The notes: generated from the sequence alone by a model not told the origin. A DNA stretch of 64,000 nt from QVMG01 sp032073245 (GCA_032073245.1 DAMANX010000015.1:48995-112994), one strand, 5' to 3'. Positions 24,967 to 33,794 are shown, counted from the first letter of the stretch. Program-made: numbers and translations.

Positions 24967-26943
24967 TTAGAACAGATTGTAATTCGTTCGTAATACTTTA
25001 AACTCTGTACGCCGGTTAATTTGATCAGCAATCTCTTGTTGTTCCGGAGTCAGGGCCAGGATAAATTCTTCCGTGAGTACATCTCCTTCATTTAAGAAAT
25101 CAAAATTCGCTGCCATACGTTTATTTATCACTTTTGGGCTGCTCTTTCCATATCCTTTAGCCTCCAACCGGTCTGTATTTATTCCGGCGGCTATAAGATA
25201 GTCAACAACTGATTGTGCACGACGCTGTGCCAATCCTTCATTGTATTGTTCGGTTCCTTTACGGTCGGTATGGGCACCGAGTTCTATTGTAACATTTGGG
25301 TTATCGTTGAGCATCCTGATCATTTCATCCAATGCTTCTTTTGATTCGGGGCGTAATGTCGCCCGGTCGAAGTCATAGAAAATATTCTCAATAACTACCG
25401 GTTCATGGATTGGTGAAAGATAGAAGTCGACAATATAAGTTTCATTTTCTTCTTCCGGCCCGGTTTTTAATTCGAAGTTTTGATTGAGAAAACCACGGGC
25501 ACTGGCCATCATTACATAACTAATATCTCTTTCCAGTTCCACACGGTAACTTCCATCTCTTTTAACAGGAACACGGACATTTAATCCATCTTTACCGACA
25601 ATACGTACGTTTGCTTCCTCAACCGGATATTCATCCACGTCCAGTACAAAACCTTCAATAAAGATATTTACTGTAGGATATTCAAAAGAGTATATATGAT
25701 CGTATCCACGAGCATCATTCCTGTTTGAACTGAAAAATCCCCATTCTTGTTTTCCAGCAAAAGTGATGCCGAAATCATCTGACATAGAATTGATCGGAGC
25801 TCCCATATTCGTGACAGTCCACCTTCCGGTACTATCTTCCACAGCTTTAAATATATCTAATCCTCCCATACCTGGGTGTCCGTTGGATGCAAAGTAGATG
25901 GTGACAGAATCTCTCACATAGGGAAACATTTCGTCTCCGGGTGTATTGATATCCGGTCCTAAATTTTCCATCGGCCCAAAATCATTTCCAACAACACGTG
26001 CTCTGAATAGATCTTTTCCTCCGAAACCTCCAACAGCATCGGATACAAAATAAAGGTATTTACCATCCGGAGAAATTGACGGATGCCCTAAAGGTGTAAT
26101 AGAATCTTTTACCAAAGAGATTTTATCTCCTTTCCCCCATTGGGCACTACTACGCTGTGAACGATAGATCTCTGAAGTACGTGCACTTACAGGGTCTTGT
26201 CCGCAATATGTATAATACATTGTCATTCCATCTGAAGTAAAGGAAGGAGTCCCTTCGTCAAATTCTGTGTTAACTGCTCCTTCTACCAAAACAGGATTTA
26301 ACCAATCTCCATTTTCATTTTGTGTAACCACATAAAAGTCATTGGTGTTTTGTCCTGTTATTGCGCTTATTTTCGCGTCTTTATCTTTAGTACGAGAGGA
26401 TGCAAAATATAGTTGGCTATAATTGTCGCCTGCAAGCATTGGGCTGAATTCTCCACGGCGAGAATTGAACTTATCCATACGCTTCACAGTATAACGGGTC
26501 GGATTCTTTTTCCAATCAGCAGCAACTTCGCTACCGGCAATACCATTCAATGTTAATTGGTGAGTAGGATATGTTTCGAGATATTGTCTGTAATATTTAA
26601 TAGCTTCGTTGTATTTCCCTTCTTTTTGATACATCTGCCCCAATCGGAAATATACAATACTATCGGGATAATTATAACGTAATGCGTTCATATAAGCACT
26701 GGTAGCACGGGGAGTGCTATTAATTAAACGGTTACAATCGGCCATTCTGAAAGCTACATACCCACGTAAATCCCTTTTTTCGGCAGATGTTTTCTGGTAA
26801 ACTTTACGGTATATAGCTGCCGCTTCAAAGTATTCACCAATCCGCTGTTTCTCTTCGGCATCACTTAATTTGGCCGTTTTACAGGAAAACAGCATAGAAG
26901 CGGCAAAAAAGAATAGAATATATTGTATGTAACGCGTCTTCAT
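24967..26943 (-). CDS. porE: PorE-type lipoprotein: TPR, beta-propeller, carboxypeptidase-like and OmpA domains
   Basis: 658 residues. The lipobox is MLFSCKTAK (Cys21). Domains in order: TPR about 28-135 (SIVYFRLGQMYQKEGKYNEAIKYYRQYL), PD40/WD40-like propeller about 160-425 (repeated PSFTSDGMTMYY, PSISPDGKYLYFVSD, IYFASNGHPGMGGLDIF), carboxypeptidase-regulatory-like fold about 430-505, and OmpA_C about 535-640 (YDFDRATLRPES, LGAHTDRKGTEQYN, RRAQSVVDYL). This exact order is that of PorE, a component of the type IX secretion machine that binds peptidoglycan. The C10 protease with a type IX signal nearby fits. A TATATTTG -7 box lies at 26967-26974. Confidence 0.88.
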   Translation of the reverse strand: MKTRYIQYILFFFAASMLFSCKTAKLSDAEEKQRIGEYFEAAAIYRKVYQKTSAEKRDLRGYVAFRMADCNRLINSTPRATSAYMNALRYNYPDSIVYFRLGQMYQKEGKYNEAIKYYRQYLETYPTHQLTLNGIAGSEVAADWKKNPTRYTVKRMDKFNSRRGEFSPMLAGDNYSQLYFASSRTKDKDAKISAITGQNTNDFYVVTQNENGDWLNPVLVEGAVNTEFDEGTPSFTSDGMTMYYTYCGQDPVSARTSEIYRSQRSSAQWGKGDKISLVKDSITPLGHPSISPDGKYLYFVSDAVGGFGGKDLFRARVVGNDFGPMENLGPDINTPGDEMFPYVRDSVTIYFASNGHPGMGGLDIFKAVEDSTGRWTVTNMGAPINSMSDDFGITFAGKQEWGFFSSNRNDARGYDHIYSFEYPTVNIFIEGFVLDVDEYPVEEANVRIVGKDGLNVRVPVKRDGSYRVELERDISYVMMASARGFLNQNFELKTGPEEENETYIVDFYLSPIHEPVVIENIFYDFDRATLRPESKEALDEMIRMLNDNPNVTIELGAHTDRKGTEQYNEGLAQRRAQSVVDYLIAAGINTDRLEAKGYGKSSPKVINKRMAANFDFLNEGDVLTEEFILALTPEQQEIADQINRRTEFKVLRTNYNLF

Positions 26944-26966
26944 CTATCTATTTGTGAACGTGGGTG

Positions 26967-26974
26967 CAAATATA
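26967..26974 (-). promoter_or_regulatory. -7 box of the porE-like gene
   Basis: TATATTTG on the minus strand, 23 bases before the ATG. It lies back to back with the toxin-antitoxin promoter on the plus strand. No matching -33 TTG is seen. Confidence 0.45.
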
Positions 26975-26994
26975 ACGAAATATGAGGGTTGATA

Positions 26995-27040
26995 TTGCAT
27001 TCTGAGGTGAAAGTGTTATATTTGCTATATAGAAAGGAGG
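26995..27040 (+). promoter_or_regulatory. Toxin-antitoxin promoter and strong Shine-Dalgarno
   Basis: TTG 26995-26997, 19 spacer bases, TATATTTG 27017-27024, then AGGAGG at 27035-27040, 7 bases before the ATG at 27048. A full Shine-Dalgarno is unusual in this phylum and in this window. Confidence 0.75.
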
Positions 27041-27047
27041 ATGTTAG

Positions 27048-27236
27048 ATGTATACATTCAAAAAAGATAATGTGATTGCAGTTATGGAATCAATGCCAGA
27101 ATATTTCACCATTGATGAATTGGTAGATCAATTGAATTTTGTAAAAGGAATTGATCAAGGTTTGAAAGACTCTGAAGAAGGAAAGGTTTATACGGAAGAA
27201 GAAGTTCGTACAAAATTATCCAAATGGTTAAAATAG
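27048..27236 (+). CDS. Antitoxin of a type II toxin-antitoxin pair
   Basis: 62 residues, acidic. SMPEYFTIDELVDQLNFVKGIDQGLKDSEEGKVYTEEEV resembles the short antitoxins paired with RelE/ParE toxins; the segment GKVYTEEEVRTKLSKWL matches the C-terminus that wraps the toxin. Its stop overlaps the toxin start by 13 bases, the usual coupling. Confidence 0.86.
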   Translation: MYTFKKDNVIAVMESMPEYFTIDELVDQLNFVKGIDQGLKDSEEGKVYTEEEVRTKLSKWLK

Positions 27237-27529
27237 TCTGGACACATAACGCTTACAAAGACCTTAACGATATTGGTAATTACATTGAAGAAGTAAGTTT
27301 TCCTTCCCGGGCATCCAAGGTTTTGGATACACTAATTGATTCTACTTCTATTTTACAACAATTTCCATTATTAGGTCGTATGGTACCTGAATATCAACAT
27401 CCCGATATTCGAGAAATCATACGAATAAATTTTCGGATTGTATATCGAATTGTTAATAGTTCCCGGATTGATATCTTATCAGTCCAATATTCTGCAAAAG
27501 GCTCGATCGAATTGGATTTTGAACTATAA
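27224..27529 (+). CDS. RelE/ParE family toxin
   Basis: 101 residues. VKIVWTHNAYKDLNDIGNYIEE, LIDSTSILQQFPLLGRMVPEY, REIIRINFRIVYRI and DILSVQYSAK are the family landmarks. It is predicted to be either a gyrase poison (ParE) or a ribosome-dependent mRNA endonuclease (RelE); the P-G-R-x-V-P region and YRI motif favour the ParE-like subgroup. The end overlaps the convergent queA stop by 6 bases, suggesting the pair was inserted snugly behind queA. Confidence 0.92.
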   Translation: MVKIVWTHNAYKDLNDIGNYIEEVSFPSRASKVLDTLIDSTSILQQFPLLGRMVPEYQHPDIREIIRINFRIVYRIVNSSRIDILSVQYSAKGSIELDFEL

Positions 27530-28744
27530 TAGTAAAGAACTATCCCCATAACTCAAAAAACGAAAATCATTATTCAAAGCATATTTATATATATCCTCCC
27601 ACTTGCCTTTAACAAAGGCTGAGATTAATAAAAGTAAAGTGCTTTTGGGTTGATGGAAGTTGGTGATAATTCCTCTTACTATTTTAAATGTATATCCCGG
27701 TGCAATCATTATCTGTGTAGCAGTGGTCAATTGGTTTGCTTTTTCCCGTTCCAAATAATCTATTATGTTTTGCAATGCTTTTTCTGTAGGGATACGGTTA
27801 TTATCCTCATTATAGGGCATCCATTGGTCTATTACCAATTCTTCTGAAGAGGCATTTGGCAGAAAAGCAAGTTTTACGCCTATATAATAAAGGCTTTCAA
27901 GTGTCCGAACTGATGTAGTTCCAACAGCAATAATCTTCCCAAGGTTGTTTTTTATATGTTCAATCGTTGTTCGTGGAACAGAGATAAACTCTGTATGCAT
28001 TTCATGTCCCTCTATCGTTTCACTTTTCACAGGTTTAAACGTTCCTGCTCCAACATGTAGAGTGACTTCTTCTCGTTCAAAACCTTTCCTGTCAAGTTCG
28101 GCTAAAACTTCCGGAGTGAAATGGAGTCCTGCGGTTGGTGCGGCGACCGAACCTTTAATACGAGAATAAACGGTCTGATAGGTTTGTAAATCACTTTCTT
28201 CCGTATCCCGATGGAGATAAGGAGGAATAGGAAGTACTCCAACGGCATCTAAAAGGTCGGCAAAAGTATAGGCAGGGCAATCCCAGACGAATTCAATCAG
28301 ATGTGTATCGCCATGACTTTCTTTTTTCTCAGCTGAAAGTGTGACAGTTATATCTCCTATAGTGACTTTTTGGGTAAGTACTCCTTCTTTCCATTTTTTT
28401 AGATTACCTACCAGGCAGGTCCAGCTACACCGCTCTGTCTGTTGAAATATCAAAGCGTAATCATGTGGTAATGCCGGTTCAAGGCAAAAAACTTCAATGC
28501 GTGCTCCTGTCTCCTTTTGAAAAAGTAACCGGGCTTGAATAACCCGTGTGTTATTGAATACTAACAAAGAACCTTCGGGTAAGTAATCTGGTAATTGTTT
28601 GAAGACTGTTTCTCCTATTTTACCTTCTTTATAAAGCAGCAATTTTGATTCATCCCGTTTATTCAATGGAAATTTTGCAATACGCTCATCCGGTAAAGGA
28701 TAGTTATAAGCATCAATAGCTATATGTTGTATATCTGAAAGCAT
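27524..28744 (-). CDS. queA: S-adenosylmethionine:tRNA ribosyltransferase-isomerase QueA
   Basis: 406 residues. Landmarks include DERIAKFPLNKRDESKLL, LLVFNNTRVIQARL, GSVAAPTAGLHFT, HVGAGTFKPV, AVGTTSVRTLES and NFHQPKSTLLLLISAF. It adds the epoxycyclopentane ring from SAM to preQ1 at tRNA position 34, the penultimate step of queuosine synthesis. It is somewhat longer than the E. coli enzyme (about 356), as is common in Bacteroidetes. queH, the last step, lies 1.1 kb to the right on the other strand. Confidence 0.95.
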   Translation of the reverse strand: MLSDIQHIAIDAYNYPLPDERIAKFPLNKRDESKLLLYKEGKIGETVFKQLPDYLPEGSLLVFNNTRVIQARLLFQKETGARIEVFCLEPALPHDYALIFQQTERCSWTCLVGNLKKWKEGVLTQKVTIGDITVTLSAEKKESHGDTHLIEFVWDCPAYTFADLLDAVGVLPIPPYLHRDTEESDLQTYQTVYSRIKGSVAAPTAGLHFTPEVLAELDRKGFEREEVTLHVGAGTFKPVKSETIEGHEMHTEFISVPRTTIEHIKNNLGKIIAVGTTSVRTLESLYYIGVKLAFLPNASSEELVIDQWMPYNEDNNRIPTEKALQNIIDYLEREKANQLTTATQIMIAPGYTFKIVRGIITNFHQPKSTLLLLISAFVKGKWEDIYKYALNNDFRFLSYGDSSLLL

Positions 28745-28851
28745 ATTTATTAATCTACGGCCATTAGTTTATATCTGTACAATCCGCGTTCGGCCTGCAA
28801 AGGTAGTCAAAATACCTATCTTCGGGTATGACACCGGATAGAAAAAAAGCG

Positions 28852-28859
28852 TAGATTTG
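28852..28859 (+). promoter_or_regulatory. Candidate -7 box of the CDF transporter gene
   Basis: TAGATTTG 43 bases before the ATG at 28903. It supports that start over an upstream in-frame TTG at 28867, which lies at the expected transcription start. Confidence 0.45.
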
Positions 28860-28902
28860 CAGCGTATTGCAACAACTCCAATCAATAAGCTGTTTAAAAT
28901 AT

Positions 28903-29841
28903 ATGGCACATAATCACAATCATTCTGAAGGGCATGCGCATCTTGATCATCATCACCATGAGATCAGTTCATTAAATAGGGCTTTTATTATTGGGATCTC
29001 TCTTAATATAGCTTTTGTTCTGGCAGAATTTGGAGCTGGTTTCTGGTTTAATTCTTTAGGTTTACTTTCTGATGCAGGGCATAACCTTAGTGATGTTGCA
29101 AGTTTGATTTTAGCAATGCTTGCCTTTCGTTTAGCGAAGGTAAATCCAACCGCAAAATATACGTATGGTTTAAAGAAAAGTACAGTTTTGGTATCTCTTC
29201 TGAATGCCGTTATCTTATTGATAGCCGTAGGGATTATTATAAGTGAAAGCATTGGGAAATTCTTCCATCCCCAGCCAGTCGAAGGTGAAGCAATTGCTTG
29301 GGTAGCAGGTATTGGAGTCGTGATCAATGGAATAACAGCCTGGTTGTTTATGAAGGATAAGGACAAGGACTTGAATGTGAAAGGTGCTTATTTACACATG
29401 GCGGCAGATGCTTTGGTTTCTATCGGAGTAGTGGCATCAGGTATCATTATAATGTTTACAGGCTGGTATGTTATAGACCCTATTATAGGTATAGTTATTG
29501 CCGGTGTAATTGTTTATTCAACCTGGGGGCTTTTGCGTGATAGCCTTCGCCTTTCCTTGGATGGTGTTCCGGTTGGGACACAAGTAGAGGAAGTGAAAAA
29601 TATAATGAAATCTGTTCCGGGAGTTGAAAATATACATCATCTTCATATCTGGGCAATCAGTACTACAGAAACAGCATTGACAGCCCATGTAGTTGTAGTA
29701 GATACTACGCGTATGGAAGAAATTAAAGAACAGATCAAGCATAAGCTTGCAGATGTAGGTATTCAACACGCAACATTGGAGTTTGAATTATCAGGCATAG
29801 CATGTTGTGAGGGTTGCAGCAGTTTATTAAGTAAAGATTAA
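28903..29841 (+). CDS. czcD: Cation diffusion facilitator (CzcD-like) metal exporter
   Basis: 312 residues from ATG 28903. It has a His-rich N-terminus (HNHNHSEGHAHLDHHHH), six membrane segments and the two metal-site helices SDAGHNLSD and HMAADALVS. The C-terminal ferredoxin-like domain (VPGVENIHHLHIWAISTTE) ends in a Cys-rich tail (CCEGC). It exports Zn2+ (or Co2+/Cd2+) from the cytoplasm in exchange for protons. A ZIP-type importer, zupT, lies 700 bases downstream, so zinc traffic genes cluster here. Confidence 0.93.
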   Translation: MAHNHNHSEGHAHLDHHHHEISSLNRAFIIGISLNIAFVLAEFGAGFWFNSLGLLSDAGHNLSDVASLILAMLAFRLAKVNPTAKYTYGLKKSTVLVSLLNAVILLIAVGIIISESIGKFFHPQPVEGEAIAWVAGIGVVINGITAWLFMKDKDKDLNVKGAYLHMAADALVSIGVVASGIIIMFTGWYVIDPIIGIVIAGVIVYSTWGLLRDSLRLSLDGVPVGTQVEEVKNIMKSVPGVENIHHLHIWAISTTETALTAHVVVVDTTRMEEIKEQIKHKLADVGIQHATLEFELSGIACCEGCSSLLSKD

Positions 29842-29853
29842 AATTGTAGAAAG

Positions 29854-30468
29854 TTGAAAAGTGGAAATGCACTATTAAAGAAAGTCGCTCTTCAATTGGA
29901 AGTACCGGGAGAAGAAACGAATATTCTACTCCATACATGTTGTGCTCCTTGTTCATCTGCTATTATCGAATGTATGATAGAGAATGGACTACGTCCACTT
30001 ATATTCTATTATAATCCCAATATTTACCCGGAAAAAGAATACGTAATCCGTAAAAACGAATGTACCCGTTATGCACAATCCCTCGGATTGACAATTGTCG
30101 ATTGGGATTATAACCATGCTGCCTGGGTAAAAAGCATGCAAGGCCTTGAAGAAGAACCGGAACGGGGTAGCCGTTGTTTGAAATGCTTTAAGTTACGTAT
30201 GTTGGAATCTGCCCGTTATGCCCATGAGAATGGATATAAAGTTTTTACAACAACCTTAGCATCTTCCCGGTGGAAAAGCCTGGAACAGATTAATGAAGCG
30301 GGGCGTTTCGCAACGGAGCATTATCCGGATATTGTCTATTGGGAACAAAACTGGAGAAAAGGAGGCCTAAGCGAACGACGTAAAGAACTGATAGCGGAAC
30401 ATCAGTTTTATAACCAACAGTATTGTGGTTGTGAATATAGTCAAAGAAATCAAAGCGTGAAGGGGTAA
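29854..30468 (+). CDS. queH: Epoxyqueuosine reductase QueH, TTG start
   Basis: 204 residues. Conserved LLHTCCAPCSSAIIECM near 30-45, PNIYPEKEY, SRCLKCFKLRML and TTTLASSRWKS are QueH landmarks, including the Cys pairs for the Fe-S cluster and catalysis. It reduces epoxyqueuosine to queuosine in tRNA. No in-frame ATG exists before the conserved block and a stop lies 5 codons upstream, so translation must start at TTG 29854 or a later TTG. The bases around the start (29849-29869) resemble the intergenic GAAAAGTGGAAATG word seen at 41047-41060. It starts 12 bases after the CDF gene and is likely co-transcribed. Confidence 0.9.
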   Translation: MKSGNALLKKVALQLEVPGEETNILLHTCCAPCSSAIIECMIENGLRPLIFYYNPNIYPEKEYVIRKNECTRYAQSLGLTIVDWDYNHAAWVKSMQGLEEEPERGSRCLKCFKLRMLESARYAHENGYKVFTTTLASSRWKSLEQINEAGRFATEHYPDIVYWEQNWRKGGLSERRKELIAEHQFYNQQYCGCEYSQRNQSVKG

Positions 30469-30556
30469 ATGGTGGATCGTTTAGAGCGAACAATTCTTTA
30501 TACAAACTGTTTATAATACAGGAATAGAACAGCCGATAAATTAACTTGCTATAATT

Positions 30557-31363
30557 ATGGATACAAATATATTAATCCCTCTATTACTGACCCTATTTGC
30601 AGGTTTAGCCACTGGTATAGGTAGTTTGATTGCCTTTTTTGCCAAACAAACCAATAAAAAGTTTCTTTCTTTCTCACTCGGTTTGTCAGCAGGTGTGATG
30701 ATCTATGTCTCTTTTGTTGAATTATTGCGTAATGCGGAAGATGTTCTTTCTGCAGAATTAGGGATGAAAGAAGGGATGGGATTAACGGTTGTCTGCTTTT
30801 TTCTGGGTATTCTTTTGATAGGTGTTATTGACCGTTTGGTTCCTTCGTTCGAAAATCCCCATGAAATGCGTTCCGTTGAAAATATGCAGGAAGTTCCTTC
30901 ACAGGTAAATGCCAAATTGAAACGTATGGGGGTAATGACTGCATTGGCTATAGGTATCCATAACTTTCCGGAAGGGATTGCCACCTTTATGGCCGCATTG
31001 GAAAGTCCTACTTTAGGGGTGGCTATTGCTGTAGCTATTGCTATCCATAATATCCCGGAAGGGATTGCTGTTTCTGTTCCTATATTCTATGCCACCGGTG
31101 ATCGGAAAAAGGCATTTCTCTATTCGCTTTTATCAGGATTAGCCGAGCCTATTGGTGCTTTGTTAGCATGGTTGGTGTTAATGCCTTTTATGTCGCCAAC
31201 AATGATGGGATGTGTTTTTGCTGCTGTTGCAGGTATTATGGTTTTTATCTCCCTGGATGAATTGCTTCCTGCCGCCCGCGAATACGGAGAACATCATATT
31301 TCGATTTATGGCCTGATTGCCGGTATGGCAATAATGGCGGTAAGTCTTATAATACTTGCTTAA
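30557..31363 (+). CDS. zupT: ZIP-family zinc transporter ZupT
   Basis: 268 residues, eight predicted membrane helices. The metal-site motifs are HNFPEGIA and HNIPEGIAVSVPI on adjacent helices, with the variable loop between helices 3 and 4. It imports Zn2+ and other divalent ions across the inner membrane. It is separated from queH by 88 bases with no clear promoter; it could be its own unit or the end of the CDF-queH unit. Confidence 0.94.
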   Translation: MDTNILIPLLLTLFAGLATGIGSLIAFFAKQTNKKFLSFSLGLSAGVMIYVSFVELLRNAEDVLSAELGMKEGMGLTVVCFFLGILLIGVIDRLVPSFENPHEMRSVENMQEVPSQVNAKLKRMGVMTALAIGIHNFPEGIATFMAALESPTLGVAIAVAIAIHNIPEGIAVSVPIFYATGDRKKAFLYSLLSGLAEPIGALLAWLVLMPFMSPTMMGCVFAAVAGIMVFISLDELLPAAREYGEHHISIYGLIAGMAIMAVSLIILA

Positions 31364-31548
31364 CTATTATTTTCCCCCTTTTATATAAACTCCTTTTTGC
31401 TATTCCTCATTTATACCTAATAAATTATTCCGCATTCCTATCAGAGGAATATTCAAGCATAATAAATATTATCCTAGTCAATAAAATGGAAATCTCACTT
31501 TGCCTGAAACAAAAAGATATTGGTTTTACTTATTCAGTAAATAAATGA

Positions 31549-31630
31549 TAGGTTAAAAAGTGTTTCTATATATAGTTTGAAGATAAACTACATATAACTT
31601 GCGAAAGAACTACGTATAAGTTGACATAAT
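31549..31630 (+). repeat. 22-bp direct-repeat element, copy B
   Basis: TAGGTTAAAAAGTGTTTCT at 31549. The direct repeats AACTACATATAA and AACTACGTATAA start at 31586 and 31608, exactly 22 bases apart and differing at one base in 12. TTGACATAATG lies at offset 72. This is the clearest of the three copies. Confidence 0.8.
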
Positions 31631-31647
31631 GATTATTTGAAAAGTTA

Positions 31648-31682
31648 TTAGAGTTTGAATCAACTATTGAATCAAACTCTAA
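31648..31682 (-). terminator. Hairpin between element B and gpmA, likely gpmA terminator
   Basis: 15-base arms TTAGAGTTTGAATCA and TGAATCAAACTCTAA (one mismatch) around a 5-base loop, 38 bases past the gpmA stop. On the minus strand it is followed by a weakly T-rich stretch. Confidence 0.65.
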
Positions 31683-31719
31683 TACTGAACTCATGTTAAA
31701 AGCTAAATAATTGTTTATT

Positions 31720-32466
31720 TTATTTCTTTTTCCCTTGATTAGCTACAGCCTCCATCAATTTTCTTATTTCCTCCGGATCACCCAGGAAATAGTCTTTTAC
31801 AAGGTTCATATTATCATCAAACTCGAAGACATAAGGAACGGCTGTAGGTAGGTTAAGGCTTACAATATCCTGATCACTTATGTTTTTGAGGTATTTAATA
31901 ATTCCACGAAGACTATTGCCATGGGCTACAACCAATAACTCGTTTGCTGTTTTCAGATTAGGGAAAATAACTTCTTTCCAATAAGGAAGAATACGTTCGA
32001 TGGTATCTTTCAGCGATTCAGTACGTGGTAGTTCGTTATCAGGTACTTCTGCATAACGCGGATCATGCCGTGGATTACGTGGATCATCTTCAGTCAATGC
32101 ATTAGGTGCTATATCAAAACTGCGTCGCCAGATCAGAACCTGTTCGTCTCCATATTTCTCAGCAGTTTCACTTTTATTCAATCCCTGAAGGTCTCCGTAA
32201 TGCTTTTCATTCAGGCGCCAGTTCTTTTCTACCGGTATCCAATCCTGATCCAGTTTGTCTAATACATTATTTAATGTCTTAACAGCACGTTTTAGATAGG
32301 AAGTATAAGCTTTCTCGAATGCGAAACCTTCTTTTTTCAAATATTCACCAGCTTTGTTGGCTTCTTCTATCCCTTTTTCAGTCAGGTCGACATCAGTCCA
32401 TCCTGTAAACCTGTTTTCCTTATTCCATGTACTTTCTCCGTGACGAAGCAAAACTATTCTTTTCAT
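31720..32466 (-). CDS. gpmA: 2,3-bisphosphoglycerate-dependent phosphoglycerate mutase
   Basis: 248 residues. Catalytic His9 in LLRHGESTWNKENRFTGW, then NEKHYGDLQGLNKSETAEKYG and the second His in VVAHGNSLRGIIKYL. It interconverts 3- and 2-phosphoglycerate in glycolysis and gluconeogenesis. It is a single gene, convergent with zupT. Confidence 0.96.
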   Translation of the reverse strand: MKRIVLLRHGESTWNKENRFTGWTDVDLTEKGIEEANKAGEYLKKEGFAFEKAYTSYLKRAVKTLNNVLDKLDQDWIPVEKNWRLNEKHYGDLQGLNKSETAEKYGDEQVLIWRRSFDIAPNALTEDDPRNPRHDPRYAEVPDNELPRTESLKDTIERILPYWKEVIFPNLKTANELLVVAHGNSLRGIIKYLKNISDQDIVSLNLPTAVPYVFEFDDNMNLVKDYFLGDPEEIRKLMEAVANQGKKK

Positions 32467-32569
32467 ATCTATTTTTTTATTGTAGTTGTATTATAACTAT
32501 CTATATAACAAACAAAGTAGGGGAGATTGTTGTGAATATGCAATACCCATTTTTAGGTATATTTTTTAG

Positions 32570-32601
32570 TTTGGCGACCCATTGAAATATATGTATATTT
32601 G
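32570..32601 (+). promoter_or_regulatory. Promoter of the DUF2461 gene
   Basis: TTTG at 32570-32573, 20 spacer bases, TATATTTG at 32594-32601: a textbook match. The start codon at 32621 is about 13 bases after the predicted transcription start. Confidence 0.78.
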
Positions 32602-32620
32602 TATCTAAAAATATAAACAG

Positions 32621-33292
32621 ATGAATGCAGAAATATTTGAATTCCTAAGGGAATTACGCCAGAATAATAATCGTGATTGGTTCCATGCGAATAAGGAACG
32701 TTATGATGTGCTTCGGAAAGTATTTATAGATGAAGTGCAGCAGTTGATTAACCGGATTGCACTTTTTGATCCGGAAATAAATGGACTGGAAGCAAAAGAT
32801 TGTCTTTTCCGTATCTACAGAGATATACGTTTTTCTCCTAATAAATTGCCATATAAAACTTACTTTTCAGCTTATATGGCTAAAGGTGGACGAAAAAGCG
32901 AATATGCCGGTTATTATATCCATCTTGAGCCTGATAGCAGCTTGCTTTCGGGAGGAATATGGATGCCGCCTTCTCCTTTACTGAAAATGCTTCGTCAGGA
33001 TATTTATGATCAAATTGAAGAGTTTTCGGGTATAATAGAAAACAAAGCTTTTAAGAAAACTTTCCCTATATTGGAGGGTGATAGTTTGAGCCGTATGCCT
33101 ATGGGCTTTCCTGCGGATTCACCCTATGGTTATATCTTAAAACATAAGGATTTCAGCGTAATGTCTAATCGCCCGGATAGTTTCTTTATGCAAGATAACT
33201 GGATAGAGAAAGCTACTGAAGACTTCAAGAAGCTTTTACCCTTTAATCAATTTCTTAATTATACGGTCGATAATTATCTGGGGAATATCTAA
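32621..33292 (+). CDS. DUF2461 family protein
   Basis: 223 residues. The N-terminal FLRELRQNNNRDWFHANKERY and the central FRIYRDIRFSPNKLPYKTYFSAYMAKGG and GYYIHLEPDSSLLSGGIWMP are the diagnostic blocks of this widespread cytoplasmic family (TIGR02453). No enzymatic activity is established. It has its own promoter and is followed by a terminator at 33545-33576. Confidence 0.9.
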   Translation: MNAEIFEFLRELRQNNNRDWFHANKERYDVLRKVFIDEVQQLINRIALFDPEINGLEAKDCLFRIYRDIRFSPNKLPYKTYFSAYMAKGGRKSEYAGYYIHLEPDSSLLSGGIWMPPSPLLKMLRQDIYDQIEEFSGIIENKAFKKTFPILEGDSLSRMPMGFPADSPYGYILKHKDFSVMSNRPDSFFMQDNWIEKATEDFKKLLPFNQFLNYTVDNYLGNI

Positions 33293-33310
33293 CCTGTATT
33301 ATTCATAACT

Positions 33311-33437
33311 AAAAGAAATTCACCACAGAGGCACGGGGAACATAAAGTATGGAGGACACAGAGAAGCGCTTTAGCGCTTTCTACTCCGTGAACTCCTCTT
33401 TTCTGATTTCCCCGTGCCTCTGTGGTGAATTTCTTTT
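33311..33437. repeat. Large perfect-arm hairpin of the CACAGAG word family
   Basis: 30-base perfectly complementary outer arms (33311-33340 and 33408-33437) enclose a loop of about 67 bases with further partial pairing (GGAGGACACAGAG with CTCCGTGAACTCC, and AAGCGC TTTA GCGCTT). It lies just after the DUF2461 gene. Confidence 0.87.
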
Positions 33438-33544
33438 ATTTATGAATATACAGGCTAAAGGAAGAAACTCTTAAAAACCTACAAAATAGATTTAGAGTAA
33501 TAAATCGTAACTGCTTTCCGGGAGTTTTCGAATTGCTAAACAAT

Positions 33545-33576
33545 GCGCTGTTTATCGTGATAAACGGCGCTTTTTA
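33545..33576 (+). terminator. Intrinsic terminator
   Basis: GCGCTGTTTATC pairs with GATAAACGGCGC (one mismatch, GT loop) followed by TTTTTATTG. It probably ends the DUF2461 transcript. Confidence 0.75.
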
Positions 33577-33794
33577 TTGTTTAAAAGTATAACTTGTAAT
33601 CAAGGAAACTAGTATTGACTTTCTTTTTAGTTTCAATTTGTGATATTTTAGAACTGTTACCGCTGTTTGTTTTCCGGTTTAATTGTTAAATATTCTAATA
33701 TTGCTATCAAAATGACAATTAAATGTTGCTTATGTGCAAAATGATACCGTAATTTGCCGCGTAAATATCAAAACAACTATTAAATAGTGTCAGT

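Larger units (their letters stand above)
31364..31719. other. 356-base intergenic region between convergent zupT and gpmA
   Basis: No ORF. It holds copy B of the 22-bp direct-repeat element (31549-31630) and a long hairpin (31648-31682). The first 180 bases are AT-rich without visible structure. Confidence 0.5.
33293..33794. other. 502-base intergenic region with a large hairpin and a terminator
   Basis: Contains the CACAGAG-family hairpin (33311-33437) and the terminator (33545-33576). The remaining 220 bases before the DUF3836 gene are AT-rich; no full promoter match was found. Confidence 0.5.

Noticed and set aside
28953..29366. 137-codon open frame antisense to the CDF transporter
   Set aside because: Mirror of a hydrophobic coding region; the translated peptide looks like an artefact.
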